Part shown: piece after piece, positions 49,620 through 61,314 of the stretch
How positions within the stretch are numbered: position 1 is the first letter of the stretch
How the letters are laid out: each line of letters begins with the position of its first letter
Source: Fulvia fulva
Taxonomy: Eukaryota; Ascomycota; Dothideomycetes; Mycosphaerellales; Mycosphaerellaceae
Direction of reading: 5' to 3'
Assembly: GCF_020509005.1 (NCBI RefSeq)
Contig: NC_063013.1
Coordinates: forward strand, 3,100,001-3,164,000
Length of the DNA: 64,000 nt
Program-made: the position numbers and the translations under genes
The notes under the pieces: generated by a model
The model's input: the letters and a program-made list of their open reading frames with translations, nothing else
The model's database searches: none
Told to the model about the DNA's origin: nothing

Positions 49620-52600
49620 TCTTACTACTATCCAGTACAATGTCAACAAAAGCCAGCACAAGGTCTAGAGAAGCTTTCTCTAAGCACTAGACCCAAAGAA
49701 ACACCTAGTCATTGTAGTCTAGGAACCTTAGATCAACAGCAAATCTAACAGACCATCTACTGCTAACGACCTAAGGTATCACACACTCCTAGCCAAACAA
49801 GGCACCCCTAGAACATACATGTACATCAGCAAAGAGATGGTAACAGACAGCTAGGAACAAATCCAACAGGAAGGGGGAGACATCACCTCAGTCAGACTCA
49901 ACACCAACCAAGGCAGCATCTATAACTACAGTGTATACAACCCACCCCCTAGCTCCAGAAGCAGCACCTAGCTAGGCACACTACAACAGCTGCCAGACAT
50001 CTTGTAGAGTGACTCCCAACACATCGTGCTAGGAGACTTCAACTTGCACCATCCTACATAGGGATCAGACTTTGCACCTACCTATCACTTCCTCGCTAAC
50101 AGACTCCTCTCTACTACCTAAAGCAACAACATGCACCTAGTTACCCCAAAGGGCCTAACTACCTGGTCACAGAGAGCAAGCTCAAGCACCATTGACCTGT
50201 GCTTTGCATCACATGACCTGCAGCAGAAGGTCACCAGATGCTAGGACTTGGAGTCCTCATCAGATCACCTCCTAATTCAGGTGGAGTTTGAAACACAGAC
50301 ACAGCAGGAAGGAGACCTAGAACCTCAGCTAGCCTGGAAGGCAGCCAACTAGGAACAGATCAGACAAGACCTGGAACAGAAGCTAGCTGGACTAGAGACC
50401 AGGAGACTGGAAACAGCCTTAGACATAGACCAAGCAGTGGCAGAACTAGTTAGAACAATGCAGGAAACTGCAGCAGCCCACACCAGAGAAAAGAAACAGT
50501 CACTGTACTAGAAGCCATTCTAGACAAAGGAATGCTCAGAGAAGGTCAAGGCAGCCAGGCAGGCCAGGAGAGCCCTTACCCAGAGTCACTCCCAGGAAGC
50601 ATAGGACAGATACAACTAGGCAACTAGAGACAAGAAGGCCCAGATCAAGAGGGACAAGATGCTAGAGTGGAGGTCAACAGTTGGATCTATTACCCAGAAT
50701 CCTGAGAAGATGTGGAAACTAGCAAAGTGGGCAAGACAACCTACACAGGACAGAAACATACTGCCCTAGTTTCCAAACATTGAAGACTAGGAAGGAGTAA
50801 CCCAACACACTCTCCCAGGAAAGGCACAGGCATTGGGGAAACATTTCTTTAGCACACAGGTAGAAGCTGACCTGCAGGATCTAGAGGGCAGTGTGTATCC
50901 AACACCACTAGAGCAATCCTGCACAGTGGGAGAGGGAGAGATCAAGAGCATCATTAAGAGACTCTCAGGAAACAAGGCCCTAGGACCAGATAGGATTCCA
51001 AACTTGTTCATCAAGACATGTAAGGACTAGATCTCCCCTGCACTGTCAAACATCTTTTCACAGTATATAGCCTAAGGACACTGCCCTAAACACTTTAAGG
51101 AGTCACTGACTGTAGTCTTGAGAAAACTATAGAAAGAGGACTACACAAAGCTAAAGGCATATAGACCTATTGCCTTGCTTAACACACTAGGCAAACTCCT
51201 AGAAAAGATTATAGCAGAAAGGCTGACAAACCTAGCTGAAGAACATAGAATCCTTCCTAAAGAACAGATAGGAGGCAGGAAACAAAGATCAACACTAACA
51301 GCTGTAGAACTTATCACAGAGCAGATCAAGACCCTATAGCACTTCAGGAACAACAAGGCAGCCACACTCCTCTCACTAGACATATCAGGAGCCTTTGACA
51401 ATATCTTATACTAGAGGCTGATCCACATCCTGAAACAGAAGGCTATGCCTAACTAGACAGTCCAGTTTATCTAGTCCTTCCTTAGAGGCAGAACTACAAG
51501 ACTAAGACTAGGTAGATACAAATCTGACAGTATGCCTATAGAGACAGGAATCCTATAGGGATCAACAATGTCTCCAATCCTGTTTCTCCTCTTTATGGCA
51601 GACCTGCTAGCAAAGCTAAACTCTAGAAACACATCAGCCTTAGAGTTTGTGGATGACACAAACATCCCAGCCTAGTTAGACAGCACAGAAGAGAACTGCA
51701 GAATCTTGTAGAAGAAACATAAGGAATGTGAGGAATAGGCTAGGAAATATAGAGCTAGATTTGCCCTAGAGAAGTATCAACTCATCCACTTTAGTAGAGC
51801 CAGAAACAGACACAATATATAAGCCCTAATCACTATTCAGGGACACACAGTAGAACCCTCAAGTGAATTAAGGGTGCTAGGAATATGGCTAGATCCAAAG
51901 CTTAGCTAGGGACTATAGGTCAAGAAAGTATAGGCAAGAGCAGACAACAATAGGCAATCAATTGACAGGCTTATAGCCTCTATATAGGGAGCCACATTTA
52001 CGAAAGCAAAGGTTATGTACAAGGCCATTATGAAGCCAGCTATGCTATATAGAGCCTAGATCTAGTCAGCCTAAGACAAGATCCCAAAGAGAATTGCAGA
52101 TCCTATTAGTAGAGCCTAAGCCTCCTGTCTGAAAAAGGTGCTTAGAGCATACAAGTCAACTCTAACAAGGGTGGTCGAAATGGAGTCTAGCTCCCTACTA
52201 GCCAAGCTCTACCTTTGAGGGTTGAGATACTAGTATGTAGGAAAGACGTCTACATACCTAGCCTAGCTAGTAATCTAGAAGGCAGTCAACAAAATCAGGA
52301 GCTAGTGCATAAGAAGGCACAGACAAGCAAGACCTAATCTAGCCCTATAGAAGTAGCAGGACCTATAGAAGTTCAAAGAACTAACAGAATAGCTATACCT
52401 AGCCCAGTAGGAATAGGACAGAAGGGCCTAATAGAGAGGATTAGTAGCTAGCTAAGGGAAGAAGTAATAGTCTCTAGCTAAAAGGATAGTAGGACTCCTC
52501 TAGAAGACTAAATAGACAAGAACCCTATAGAGGCTAGGAACCCTAAAGGCACTCTAACAGTTTGGTAGCTATAACTACCTACTGTACTTAGACCTGACTA

Positions 52601-53000
52601 GGTCAGAGGCAAGTATAGTAATACAAATCCGCTCTAAATATATCGGAGTCAGGGCATACCTACATTAGAGAAAAGTCCTAGGTATCGAAGATAAGAGTTG
52701 CCTATACGGCTACCTGTCCTAGAATGTCGAATATAGACTTCTAGTTTGCAAAGAATAGAGTATAGGGAGAGGTGAATAGAGGGCAAGGGCAAGGAACAGA
52801 AACTTCTAAGCTATAATTAGTAATAAGGGAGACCTCTAGAGAATTATAAGGTGGATCATCCACTAAGGATTTTTGGAGTAGTTCTCTCTTACTAGGGAAA
52901 CAGAGAGATGGATTGAGGAGAGAAAGAAGGAGGAGGAGAGCAGGAAGAGGGGGACAACTCTAGGGTTGTAGACAAGGTAGTCAGAGGCTAACCACTATAA
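49620..53000 (+). pseudogene. LINE-C ORF2 relic (endonuclease, RT, zinc motif)
   Basis: The best preserved LINE polyprotein here: endonuclease (IQYNVNKSQHK near 49,630; VLGDFNLHHP near 50,028; STIDLCF near 50,188; SSDHLLIQ near 50,258), RT fingers (KALGPDRIPNLFIK near 50,972), palm (LLSLDISGAFDN near 51,372; FVDDTNIP at 51,646-51,669), and a C-terminal relic CLYGYLSQNVEYRLLVC near 52,698-52,750. The 65-codon stop-free stretch 50,833-51,030 is part of the RT fingers. One in-frame TGA occurs at 52,217, a stop not explained by CAG or TGG changes. I see no RNase H. Confidence 0.92.
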
Positions 53001-53180
53001 CACTAGTGCACCCTAATAGAAGGAAAACTGAGAACTTATAGCAAGGAAGCTATTAGAGAAGGAGAGGAGGTTTTTACCTAGGAACAGGTTTCCTACCTTA
53101 GACAGTAACATATATAGACATAAACCCGTATAGGCCGGAGGGCACCACAACGGGTAAATGAATTATCTATCTATCTATAT

Positions 53181-56100
53181 ACGAATAGGGAAAAGGATTA
53201 ACTCCCTAGGAATAAGCGACCGAAGGGAGTTATACGATATAGAAAAGGCTTAAGCATTACTAATAATAATAGTGTTTCGAACTAAGATTATCGTTAACGG
53301 GCATAAGATAGATACTATAATAGATTCCGGAGCGAGCGGGAATTTTACCTCCGAATCTTTTATTATAAGAAATAGGATCGCTACCTATAAGAAGAAAGAA
53401 GGTTATAAATTGATCGCGGTATACGGATTATCCTTACCTAGTATAGAGCGCGAGACGATACCGCTACTACTTACTATCTAACGGTACTACGAGGAGATTA
53501 TCTTAGATATTACTAATATAGCTAGTTATAATATCGTACTAGGTATGCCTTAGTTAAGAAAGTACAATCTAGTAATAGACTAGAGAAGAGAAGTACTTAT
53601 ATTTAGGGAATACGATTGCGTTATCGACATTTAACCTACGTAGTAGTAGCGTTTACTAGTAGATAAGGCAAGGAAATAGCTAAATAGGATATAGCTTACG
53701 CCGACTAGAAGGATAGAAGAACTACCTTCGACCGGGATAGATACTAGCGTAGGGCCGCCGGGTTACGAAGTCACTAGAACTAATAGAAGTAACGTACTAT
53801 CGAAGGATACTAATATCTTAGAGTTAAGTATTCCTAAGGAGTATCGTAGGTAGTCGCGACTCTTTAAAGAGGAAAGAGGCAAGGATGCCTTACCTAAGTA
53901 CTAACTATAGGATTATAAGATAAACATTTAGCTAGGGAAAGAGCCTCTATAGGGACCCCTATATCAAATGTCTAAGAAAGAGCTATAGACCCTACGAGAA
54001 TAGCTAAAGGAGAAGCTAGCTAAAATATAGATACGACGATTCACCTTAAGTATAGGAACTCTATACATGTTCGTTCCGAAGCTAAACGGGAAACTACGAC
54101 TCGTATAAGACTATAGAAAGTTGAACGAGATTACGATTAAGAACTAATATCCGCTACCTAATATCGAAGAAGTATAAGACAGATTAACTAGATTAGACTA
54201 GTATACGAAGATTGACCTACGAGACGCCTTCTACGCTATCTAAATAGTAGAAGAAGAAGAATAGAAGACCGCCTTTAGAATAAGATATAGACTCTACGAA
54301 TTCTTAGTTATACTAATAGGATTAACTAACGTACCCGTATCCTATTAGGACCTTATTAATAAGACACTTAGAGACCTACTCGACGTATACGTCATCGCTT
54401 ATATAGACGACATACTAGTCTATACAGAAGGATCCCTCTAGAGTCATATTAAACAAGTCTAGGACGTATTCGAGCGACTTATACGTTTAGGATTTAAGAC
54501 GGTACCCGAGAAATACGAGTTCTATAAAAAGGAAGTCAAATTCCTAGGCTTTATTATTAGTATAATAGGAATCACGATTGATCCTACTAAGACATAGTCA
54601 ATTAGAGATTAGCTAGAACTAAAGACAGTTAAGGATATATAATTATTTATTAGACTAGTAAACTATAACCGGAAATTTATTAAGGAATATTCAAAGACAG
54701 TAGTACTAATAACGATACTTACGAAAAAAGACGTTACCTAGAAATAGGGAAAGGAACAGACTAAAGCGTTTAATAGACTTAAGGAACAATACGCTTTAGC
54801 CCCTACGCTTCGATTATTCGATAGTAGTAAGGAAGTCTATATCGAGACCGACGCGTCTAATATAGTAATAGGCGTATGTCTAATATAGACATACGACGGG
54901 AAAAGATACCCGGTGGCCTATTATTCCCGGAAAATGACTATAGCGGAACAGAACTACGACATCTATAACAAAGAGCTTCTAGCTATTATTGCCGCTAGAT
55001 AGTATTAGGAAGTATACGTCGAGGGCCTACCGAAGTTAACGATTCTTTTAGACTATAAGAATCTTACGTACTTTACGACAACAAAGGAACTTACCCAAAG
55101 ACATGCCCGCTAGTCGGAGCTACTTAGGTAATATAAGTTCGAAATCAAGTATATACTAGGAATAGAGAATAGCCGCGTAGACGCGTTAAGCCAAAGAAGC
55201 GACTATATAGAAGGAAAAGAATTAGTATAATATAAGATACTTAGGACAAATCCCGACGGAAGTCTTAGTACTAATACGAGAGAGTTTAACAATATTATAC
55301 GAACTCTAAGCGATAAGGAAGAATAGTTCCCTACATCGCGAGGAAAGTACTAAGTACTAAAGGATCGAGAAGAAGAATATATACGACAATATCACGACGA
55401 GCTAATATATAGACATCCTAGAACTTTAAAAACAATAGACCTAATATAGCGTAGCTTCTCATTTCTATAAATAGACCTAATATAGCGTAGCTTCTCATTT
55501 CTATAAATAAGGCTTAAGGTACTACGCTATATTAAGCAATATATATATTACTAACGAAACAAGGCTATACGATACCTAAAGTACGGTTACCTATAGTTTA
55601 GGACACTACCGACGAAACTATAGGACGAAGTTACGATAGACTTTATTACTAAACTCCCGCTATCTAAGGATTAAGTCACGAAACAGATATATAACATAAT
55701 ACTAGTTATTATCGACAGGCTTACGAAATACGTACACTTCATTCCTATATTAGAAACATATACTATAGAGTAGCTCGGATACCTTATACTAGATAGACTA
55801 ATTCAATACTATAGATTCCCTTAAGCTTTTATTACGGATAGAGACAAGCTCTTTATATTAAACTATTAGAAGACGCTTATAGGAACGATCGGAATTGAGT
55901 ATAAGCTGTCTACGGCATACTATCTAGAGACCGATAGACAAATAGAAAGAGCGAACTAAACGCTAGAACAATACCTACGGCACTATATTAACTACGTATA
56001 GGACAACTAGGTTTTATTACTACTAATAGCGTAAACCGTACTAAATAACTATAAATCGGAGACAACTTTAACGACGCTATTTTATACGAACTTTAGTAAA

Positions 56101-56216
56101 GATCCTAACCTATTTAGAACACCTAGATCCTACCTATAGGTAGAGAGAGCAATCGTAACGACGGAAACTCTTAAGGAAATATATAAAGTAGCACGTAAGG
56201 CGATCGAAGATATATA
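53181..56216 (+). pseudogene. Gypsy-2 pol relic, left part (protease to integrase core)
   Basis: Ty3/gypsy Pol on the plus strand. Aspartic protease with an intact active site IIDSGASGNF (53,316-53,345) in a 69-codon stop-free stretch (53,272-53,481), then NIVLGMP near 53,540. RT with YIDDILVY at 54,400-54,423. RNase H with ETDASN near 54,847 and [11 protein letters not shown] near 54,970. Integrase with a HHCC relic near 55,390-55,575 and a catalytic core (TIDFITKLPLSKD near 55,633; FITDRDKLF near 55,830; ERANQTLEQYLRHY near 55,945). gag is missing: LINE-C occupies the left side. Interrupted by composite 3 and resumes at 58,799. Confidence 0.92.
55435..55506 (+). repeat. 36-bp perfect tandem duplication in Gypsy-2 integrase
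   Basis: Two head-to-tail identical 36-bp units (55,435-55,470 and 55,471-55,506). The length is a multiple of three, so it adds twelve in-frame residues (reading IDLIQRSFSFLQ with TAG/TAA as Gln) between the His pair and the Cys pair of the integrase zinc-binding region. Perfect identity under RIP means it arose late or both units were hit identically. Confidence 0.93.
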
Positions 56217-57720
56217 GATAGATAGATATTTCATTAAGCTGTTGTAGTGCCCTTTGGCCTATACAGCTATGCTATCTTGTTTTCGTATATATAGAGGGGA
56301 AACCGTGTTAGTAAAAACCCCTCCTCCTTCCCGCCTGTCTTTTCCTCCTAGTTGTTGTCTTAATTTTCCCTTGTTAGGGGTACGCTAGTGTTATAGGCCT
56401 GCCCTAATAACTACCCTATCTGCCACCCCCTAGCTTCCGCCTCTTGTCTATCTACTCCTCCGTCTCGCTAGCGAGGCTAAACTACTAGAGGTATCCCTAC
56501 TATAGTATCTACCGAGAGATTCGGCGAATGTTGCCTTTGTCCCTAATGATTGACTTATAGTCTCTCCTTCCCGCTTAGTGCCTCCAATTTCCCCTACCTC
56601 TCGCCTACTACGGGCATCGTAGTAGCATATGTTCTAGGTTTTGCGATAGGTAGCTACACTAGTAGGCTAGGCTATAGATGTCTAGTACGCGTCTTCTAAA
56701 TAGGTAGGCCCTTAACCTAATGTGTTCGGACCTGATTTGGATCGCTATGCTTGCCTCGGCCCTTGTTAGGTTCCTATATAGCTAGTAATTATGTCTCTAG
56801 AAGGCTCGGAGCGCTATCGGGCCTATTGTCTTAGGGGGCTTTTTTTTCTAGTCCTGCTCCTATAGGTAGCTCGCTATCTATTCCGCTAGGCTTTAGGTCT
56901 TAGCCTTGCTCCCGCCGGCCTAGCGAGTCCTACGCTCCTCCTCTTTTCGTGCTAGCCATTCGGTACTTGTCTATATAGCCGTAAAGGTAGTAAGGTCATC
57001 CTCTTTTTGGCTTGTCCTATGTCCGGCCCCTCTCCGGTAGTAGCTTTCTATCTTATTCTTTGCCTCCTAGATCGTAGTTTGTACTAGGTAACCTGTCGTC
57101 CTTGCCGCGTATTGAATTCTTATTCCCCGGATATACTAGCCGATTAGTAGTGTTCCTGTCTCTATTTCTACTATACTTGTTAACGTTGTCTTATATACGC
57201 CTAGTACCCTACGTAGGTTGCCTACCTATATCCTATTTAGGGGTTACTCTATCCGTTTCGGGATCGGCTTGCCTACGCCTCCTGTTCCCTAAATCTGTGC
57301 CCCGTATAGTATAGCTAGTCTAACGATCGCCTTATATATTACTCTTACCTTGTCGAATGTTGCTCCCTATATAGATGCCGTAAGTCTCTTTATCGAGGCT
57401 TCGTTAACTTGTACTCGACTCTAGGCTTTCTTAACCTGTATATTCTAGCTTAGCTTCGGCTCGAGCTAGATCCCTAGTACTCGTAGCTCCGCTAATAGCT
57501 TTGTCTCGTAGCCTTAGATTCTTACCGCCGCCTTTATATTATAGTATGTTCTCGCTTTACTAAAGTATATAAGTTGGTACTTTTTAGGGGCGAACTGGGC
57601 ACTATACTTCTTTGCCCACTCCTCGCATTTCTTATGCCTATCTTCAAGGAGGCGACAGTTCTCTTCTGTCGAGTCTAACTAGGCTAGGATGTTTATGTCG
57701 TCTACGAACCCCGATACTAA
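56217..57720 (-). pseudogene. LINE-A4 relic (RT palm end, thumb, zinc motif)
   Basis: Only the C-terminal half of LINE-A RT: begins LVSGFVDD (FVDD at 57,697-57,708, minus), then thumb and C-terminal zinc region. Fingers, endonuclease and ORF1 are absent. It is less RIP-damaged than A1 at several TG/CA sites. Confidence 0.9.
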
Positions 57721-58798
57721 GTAAGGAAGGAATCGTATTTAGTAAGCTAGCTACGAGATAAGGTGACAAGTCTTAACCGCGCTTTCCTACTTATCTAGTA
57801 CTACCGTGTAGCCTCGTTTCGAGAGGTTAGCCCGGAGCAAAAGCTTCCCTCTACGCCCTCCCTCCCTATTTACTCCTTAAGCTAATATCTACCTCTATAG
57901 GCCTAAGCCCTTTAGTGCTCTCTATTGACCGACATGCGTATCCGTCCTCTCGGGCTATATAGATAGTGTTAGCCGTCGCTACTAGTATACACTACGCCCG
58001 AGGTTTTGACGCCCTTCGCGTTACCGTAGCCTATCTCTAGAAAGCGGCCGTCTATGCCTCGTAGGTTTGCTCGGGGCACACACTACGCCGGGTAGCGTAC
58101 TCCTTGCGTTTCTACCTACTAACCAATATAAAGTTCCTTATCACCCTACCCTCGATCCTCCCCGATGATAGAACTAATCCACTTGTATTATGCGTCTTTT
58201 CCCCGTCCTAATAGCCGTCTTTTCCTTGCTTAGGCTATCGTCTTTTCCTCGTCGTAATCTACTATGTTAGACTAGGTACGTTATGTAGCGGGATAGGTAG
58301 TACCTTAGGCAAAACCCTCGTTCCTATACCGGGTATTTAATAGGCCCTTATAGGCTTCGTCGCGTGTCTACCTACCCACCGTATTGCCCGCTAGTAAACA
58401 CTAGATTGTTTCGTAGTCCGCTCGACGCCGTTATATAGTCCGCTTAGTTGTTGTTCTATAGTCCGCTCGTCTAATGTTCGTCGCTTAGCCCGCTCGGTTT
58501 ACGGTCTCCGGAGGTGAAAATTCTACACTTATACTAGAGGTGTCCTATCGAGCGTATAGGCCACGGTTCCGCGCCCTTCTTATACGTAGAAAGAAGAGGG
58601 ACTCGCTCCCGACACGAGTATACGCTCGTCGGATAGTTTTCATACCCGTTTTGCTAGTAGTCCTCTATTCGCCGCGGCTTCGCCTACGTTACGCGCCCGT
58701 CGCGCCTACGACGCTCTAGCGTAAGAATACTTAGCTCTCTCGTAGCTAGACGAGAGGTTCGTAGCCGACACTACGTATAGGTGATTCTCGTCGTCGAC
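57721..58798 (-). other. X segment of composite 3 (uninterrupted)
   Basis: Reference uninterrupted minus-strand copy of X, 1,078 bp. In element orientation it starts GTCGACGACGAG and ends CCTTCCTTAC (ex CCTTCCTTGC). No known domain in any frame. Internal features are described under the X of composite 4. Confidence 0.85.
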
Positions 58799-59340
58799 TA
58801 TCGAAGATATATAACAAAAAACTGTCTTAATAACGGTAAGACGAGAGAAAAATAGTACCTCTACTAAAAGAGAGGGATAAGGTCTATCTCCTTACGAAAA
58901 ACTTGAGAACAAGGAGAAAGACTAAGAAGCTAGATTACGGTAAGATCGGATCATTTTTTATCGACAAAGTCGTAGGACTAGTCAACTACCGCCTATAACT
59001 ACTACTAGACGCCAAAATACACCTAGTCTTCTATATCTCTAAGTTAGAACTAGTAGACACCGAGACACCTTATTAAGAAAGCTTCTATTTCGAGCCGGAA
59101 GTAGAAAACAAATTCGAAGTCGAAGAGATCCTAGACAAGAAGGGTTAGAGATACCTTATTAAGTAGAAAGGATACGACGAATCGGAAAATACCTAGGAAC
59201 GAAGGGAAAGCCTTACGAATTGCCCCTAGCCTCTTACGAAGTTCTATAAAGAGAATCGTCCCCCTAAGAGAAAGGAGAAGAGACGCCTACGAAGCCTAGG
59301 TCGACCTCTAGATCGCCTAGGTCCTCTATAGGGAAGGGAG
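58799..59340 (+). pseudogene. Gypsy-2 pol relic, right part (integrase C-terminus and chromodomain)
   Basis: Continues after composite 3: the integrase C-terminal domain (KVYLLTKNLRTRRKTKKLD near 58,890; GKIGSFFIDKVVG near 58,945) and a chromodomain at about 59,110-59,250 (FEVEEILDKKG, YLIKQKGYDESENT with Trp to TAG at the aromatic position, then a PLTKFYKENRP helix). The chromodomain marks a chromovirus; it would bind methylated histone H3 and guide integration to heterochromatin. The frame ends near 59,335. Confidence 0.9.
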
Positions 59341-59805
59341 CATTGATGTCCCCGGACTCCTCTATCTCCTAGATAATGTACGCTATCTTTTACCTACTTC
59401 GCTTATCGGCTTAATCCTTTACTTTACAATTCCGATTAATACGAGCTTAAAGCTCGACTTATTACCGTAGTAAACCCTCCTTCTACTTCTCGTCCTACGC
59501 TAGCTCTAACGATAGCTTATTACGAGTTCGATCGAGAGCCTCTTATAAAGTCGAGACATAAGGGCGCGCGCGACGTATATACTCGGCGTACTTTCCGGAC
59601 GGAGTTATCTTAAGGTAGGAGGACTAATACGAGAAATAGTAGTCGTAAGGAAGATCTTAGACGAAACTGAATTTTATGATTTAGGCTACGCGACGAACGT
59701 TTTCGATAGACTAACGAGAAGACATCCTTATATAATATTAGCGTAACGGAAAAGTTACGGACTTATAAAATAAGCTCGGGACGAGCTAAGCTAAAAAGGG
59801 AATAG
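59341..59805 (+). other. Gypsy-2 3' untranslated region
   Basis: No gene seen. AT-rich with scattered CG. It ends with a purine-rich stretch (AAAAAGGGAATAG at about 59,793-59,805) directly before TGTTACGG, a plausible polypurine tract. Confidence 0.5.
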
Positions 59806-60338
59806 TGTTACGGTTCTGACCGGGGCCGCTAGGACTAACTAAAACCGCCCGAGAAGGTTTACCTAGTACGTGAGTTAGTAGATTCAGTATCGCTAGAAAT
59901 GCTTACCTAGGACGTCATTTAGTAGATCGAGTATTACTAGAAGTACTTACGTAGTAGCTAGTACGCGTAGGACTTACTAGCCGCCTCTTTCTCCTTAGGG
60001 AGGAATCTCCTTTATATTTAGGAACGCTAAGAATCCCTTATAGCTTCGAGGCGTTTAACTTTACTATTTAATATTACTATTTAGAATATACTATAACCTA
60101 TTAAATAGGTACGAGTTACGTAGTAGTAGAAGACGGCGGATTATACGAAAGACGAAGAAGGACCTAATAGGATAGCGTATATCTATATATAGTATCGCTA
60201 GTATTAGTATAGGTATAGGTAGATACTAGGTGTCCGGATGTTTACTAGCCTATAGGCTAGTAAACCCTAGTTACGTGATCTAGTCATATGACACACCTAT
60301 ACCTATATGCTTGTCCTACGGCCTATATGTTCTTAACA
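59806..60338. repeat. LTR-like region between Gypsy-2 and Copia-2
   Basis: Begins TGTTACGG after the Gypsy-2 polypurine-like run and ends CTTAACA next to Copia-2, so it has TGTTA...TAACA termini. It may hold the Gypsy-2 3' LTR, the Copia-2 3' LTR, or both fused; no partner copy is in the window to decide. Contains a perfect 26-bp palindrome at 60,240-60,265 (arm GTTTACTAGCC around a central TATA). Confidence 0.45.
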
Positions 60339-61314
60339 CTCCTACTTAGGCTATATAGTCTCCTAAAATCCCTTTACGTAAGCTAGAGCTACCTCATAAA
60401 GTTTTAGAACTACTAGCTATTAAGGGGCTTTATTAACCTATTAGTAGCTATGTCCTTTATATAGTAGTAGTCTACTATAATCTTCTTCTACTACTAGAGA
60501 TGTCTAGTATAGTTATATACAACATTAATATGCTTTGACCTTTTATATATATAGGTATCTTTAATAAGTATTAAAGCGGCTTAGTTATTATCTATAAGCT
60601 TGACTAGCCTTAGCTCGTTAATAGTGCCCTTGCTTACCCTTATACTCGGCTAGAAAGAGCTCTTTCCTACTAGTTCTAGGCACCCTATTTCCCTAAGGAT
60701 CGTAGTAAGAAATTGTGACAACTTTACGGCTACGTTTATAGCTATAAATTTAGCTTCTATTATTAATGTTATAACAGACTTCTACTTCCTATTTATCTAG
60801 GACATAGGTGATCTCTAAAGGAACTATACGTATTATTAAGATGTAGTATCTCAAAGGGAGTCAACAATTAGGAAGTGATCTAGTAGCCTAAGGTATCTAC
60901 GATGACTTAGCTTATAGGGAGATACCTTCTCTCCCCTTTAGCTTAGATAGACATCCAATATAATCAATATATTAGTTCCTAATATATTGCTATATACTCG
61001 TACTATTAGTCAGTTAAAGATTGATCTCTTACTCTACCTCGCTACTATCTACCCCCACCTATTGAATAGGTTATAAGCCCGGGTTTATATAGGAATAAGA
61101 GCAACCTATATTAGTATAGGTTACTTATATCCCTTACTATCGTAGTAGAAAACATCTAGGAATTAGAAGTCTACCCCGTCTATCCTATTAAGGAGCTTAG
61201 TTCGATACTAAGTAATAGGTAACCTAGATAAGGACTCTATACGGCTTACTTAAAGCCAATACCTTAAAGATACTCTATAGGTAGAACTGTATCGAGATAC
61301 TATTAAGAAGGACT
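60339..61314 (-). pseudogene. Copia-2 pol relic (RNase H end)
   Basis: Minus-strand Ty1/copia RNase H: IIEAKFIAINVAVKLSQFL near 60,730-60,780, LIDNNQAALILIKDTYIY near 60,560-60,610, KHINVVYNYTRHL near 60,510-60,545, and a KPLNSQQFQNF end near 60,405-60,435. Related to Copia-1. The part upstream of about 60,790 is badly frameshifted, so the RT is not recognised with certainty. CA/TG survive more often than in Copia-1. Interrupted by composite 4 at 61,315. Confidence 0.82.

Larger units (their letters stand above)
48340..53180 (+). mobile_element. LINE-C, CpG-poor Tad-like LINE
   Basis: About 4.8-kb LINE with the same ORF1-ORF2 layout as LINE-B but only distantly similar in protein sequence. 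Its 3' end (TATAGGCCGGAGGGC, then AAATGAATTATCTATCTATC) resembles those of LINE-A and LINE-B. It keeps many CA/TG dinucleotides that RIP has removed elsewhere, and I see no CG from about 50,096 to 52,000. The 5' limit is uncertain because I could not find a convincing target duplication; the sequence right of 53,180 belongs to Gypsy-2. Confidence 0.85.
56217..58798 (-). mobile_element. Composite element 3 (X + short LINE-A4)
   Basis: A 2.58-kb unit on the minus strand: X (58,798 down to 57,721) joined to the last 1.5 kb of LINE-A (57,720 down to 56,217). It lies in the Gypsy-2 integrase with the 14-bp duplication ATCGAAGATATATA (56,203-56,216 and 58,800-58,813). The junction between X and LINE is at the same base as in composite 4, so these two belong to one lineage. 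The LINE part starts just upstream of the RT catalytic box and cannot encode a working RT. Confidence 0.93.

Noticed and set aside
50787..51665. Minus-strand frames of 64-86 codons at 50,787-51,014, 51,141-51,401 and 51,471-51,665.
   Set aside because: Antisense to LINE-C RT; the plus strand has the conserved RT motifs.
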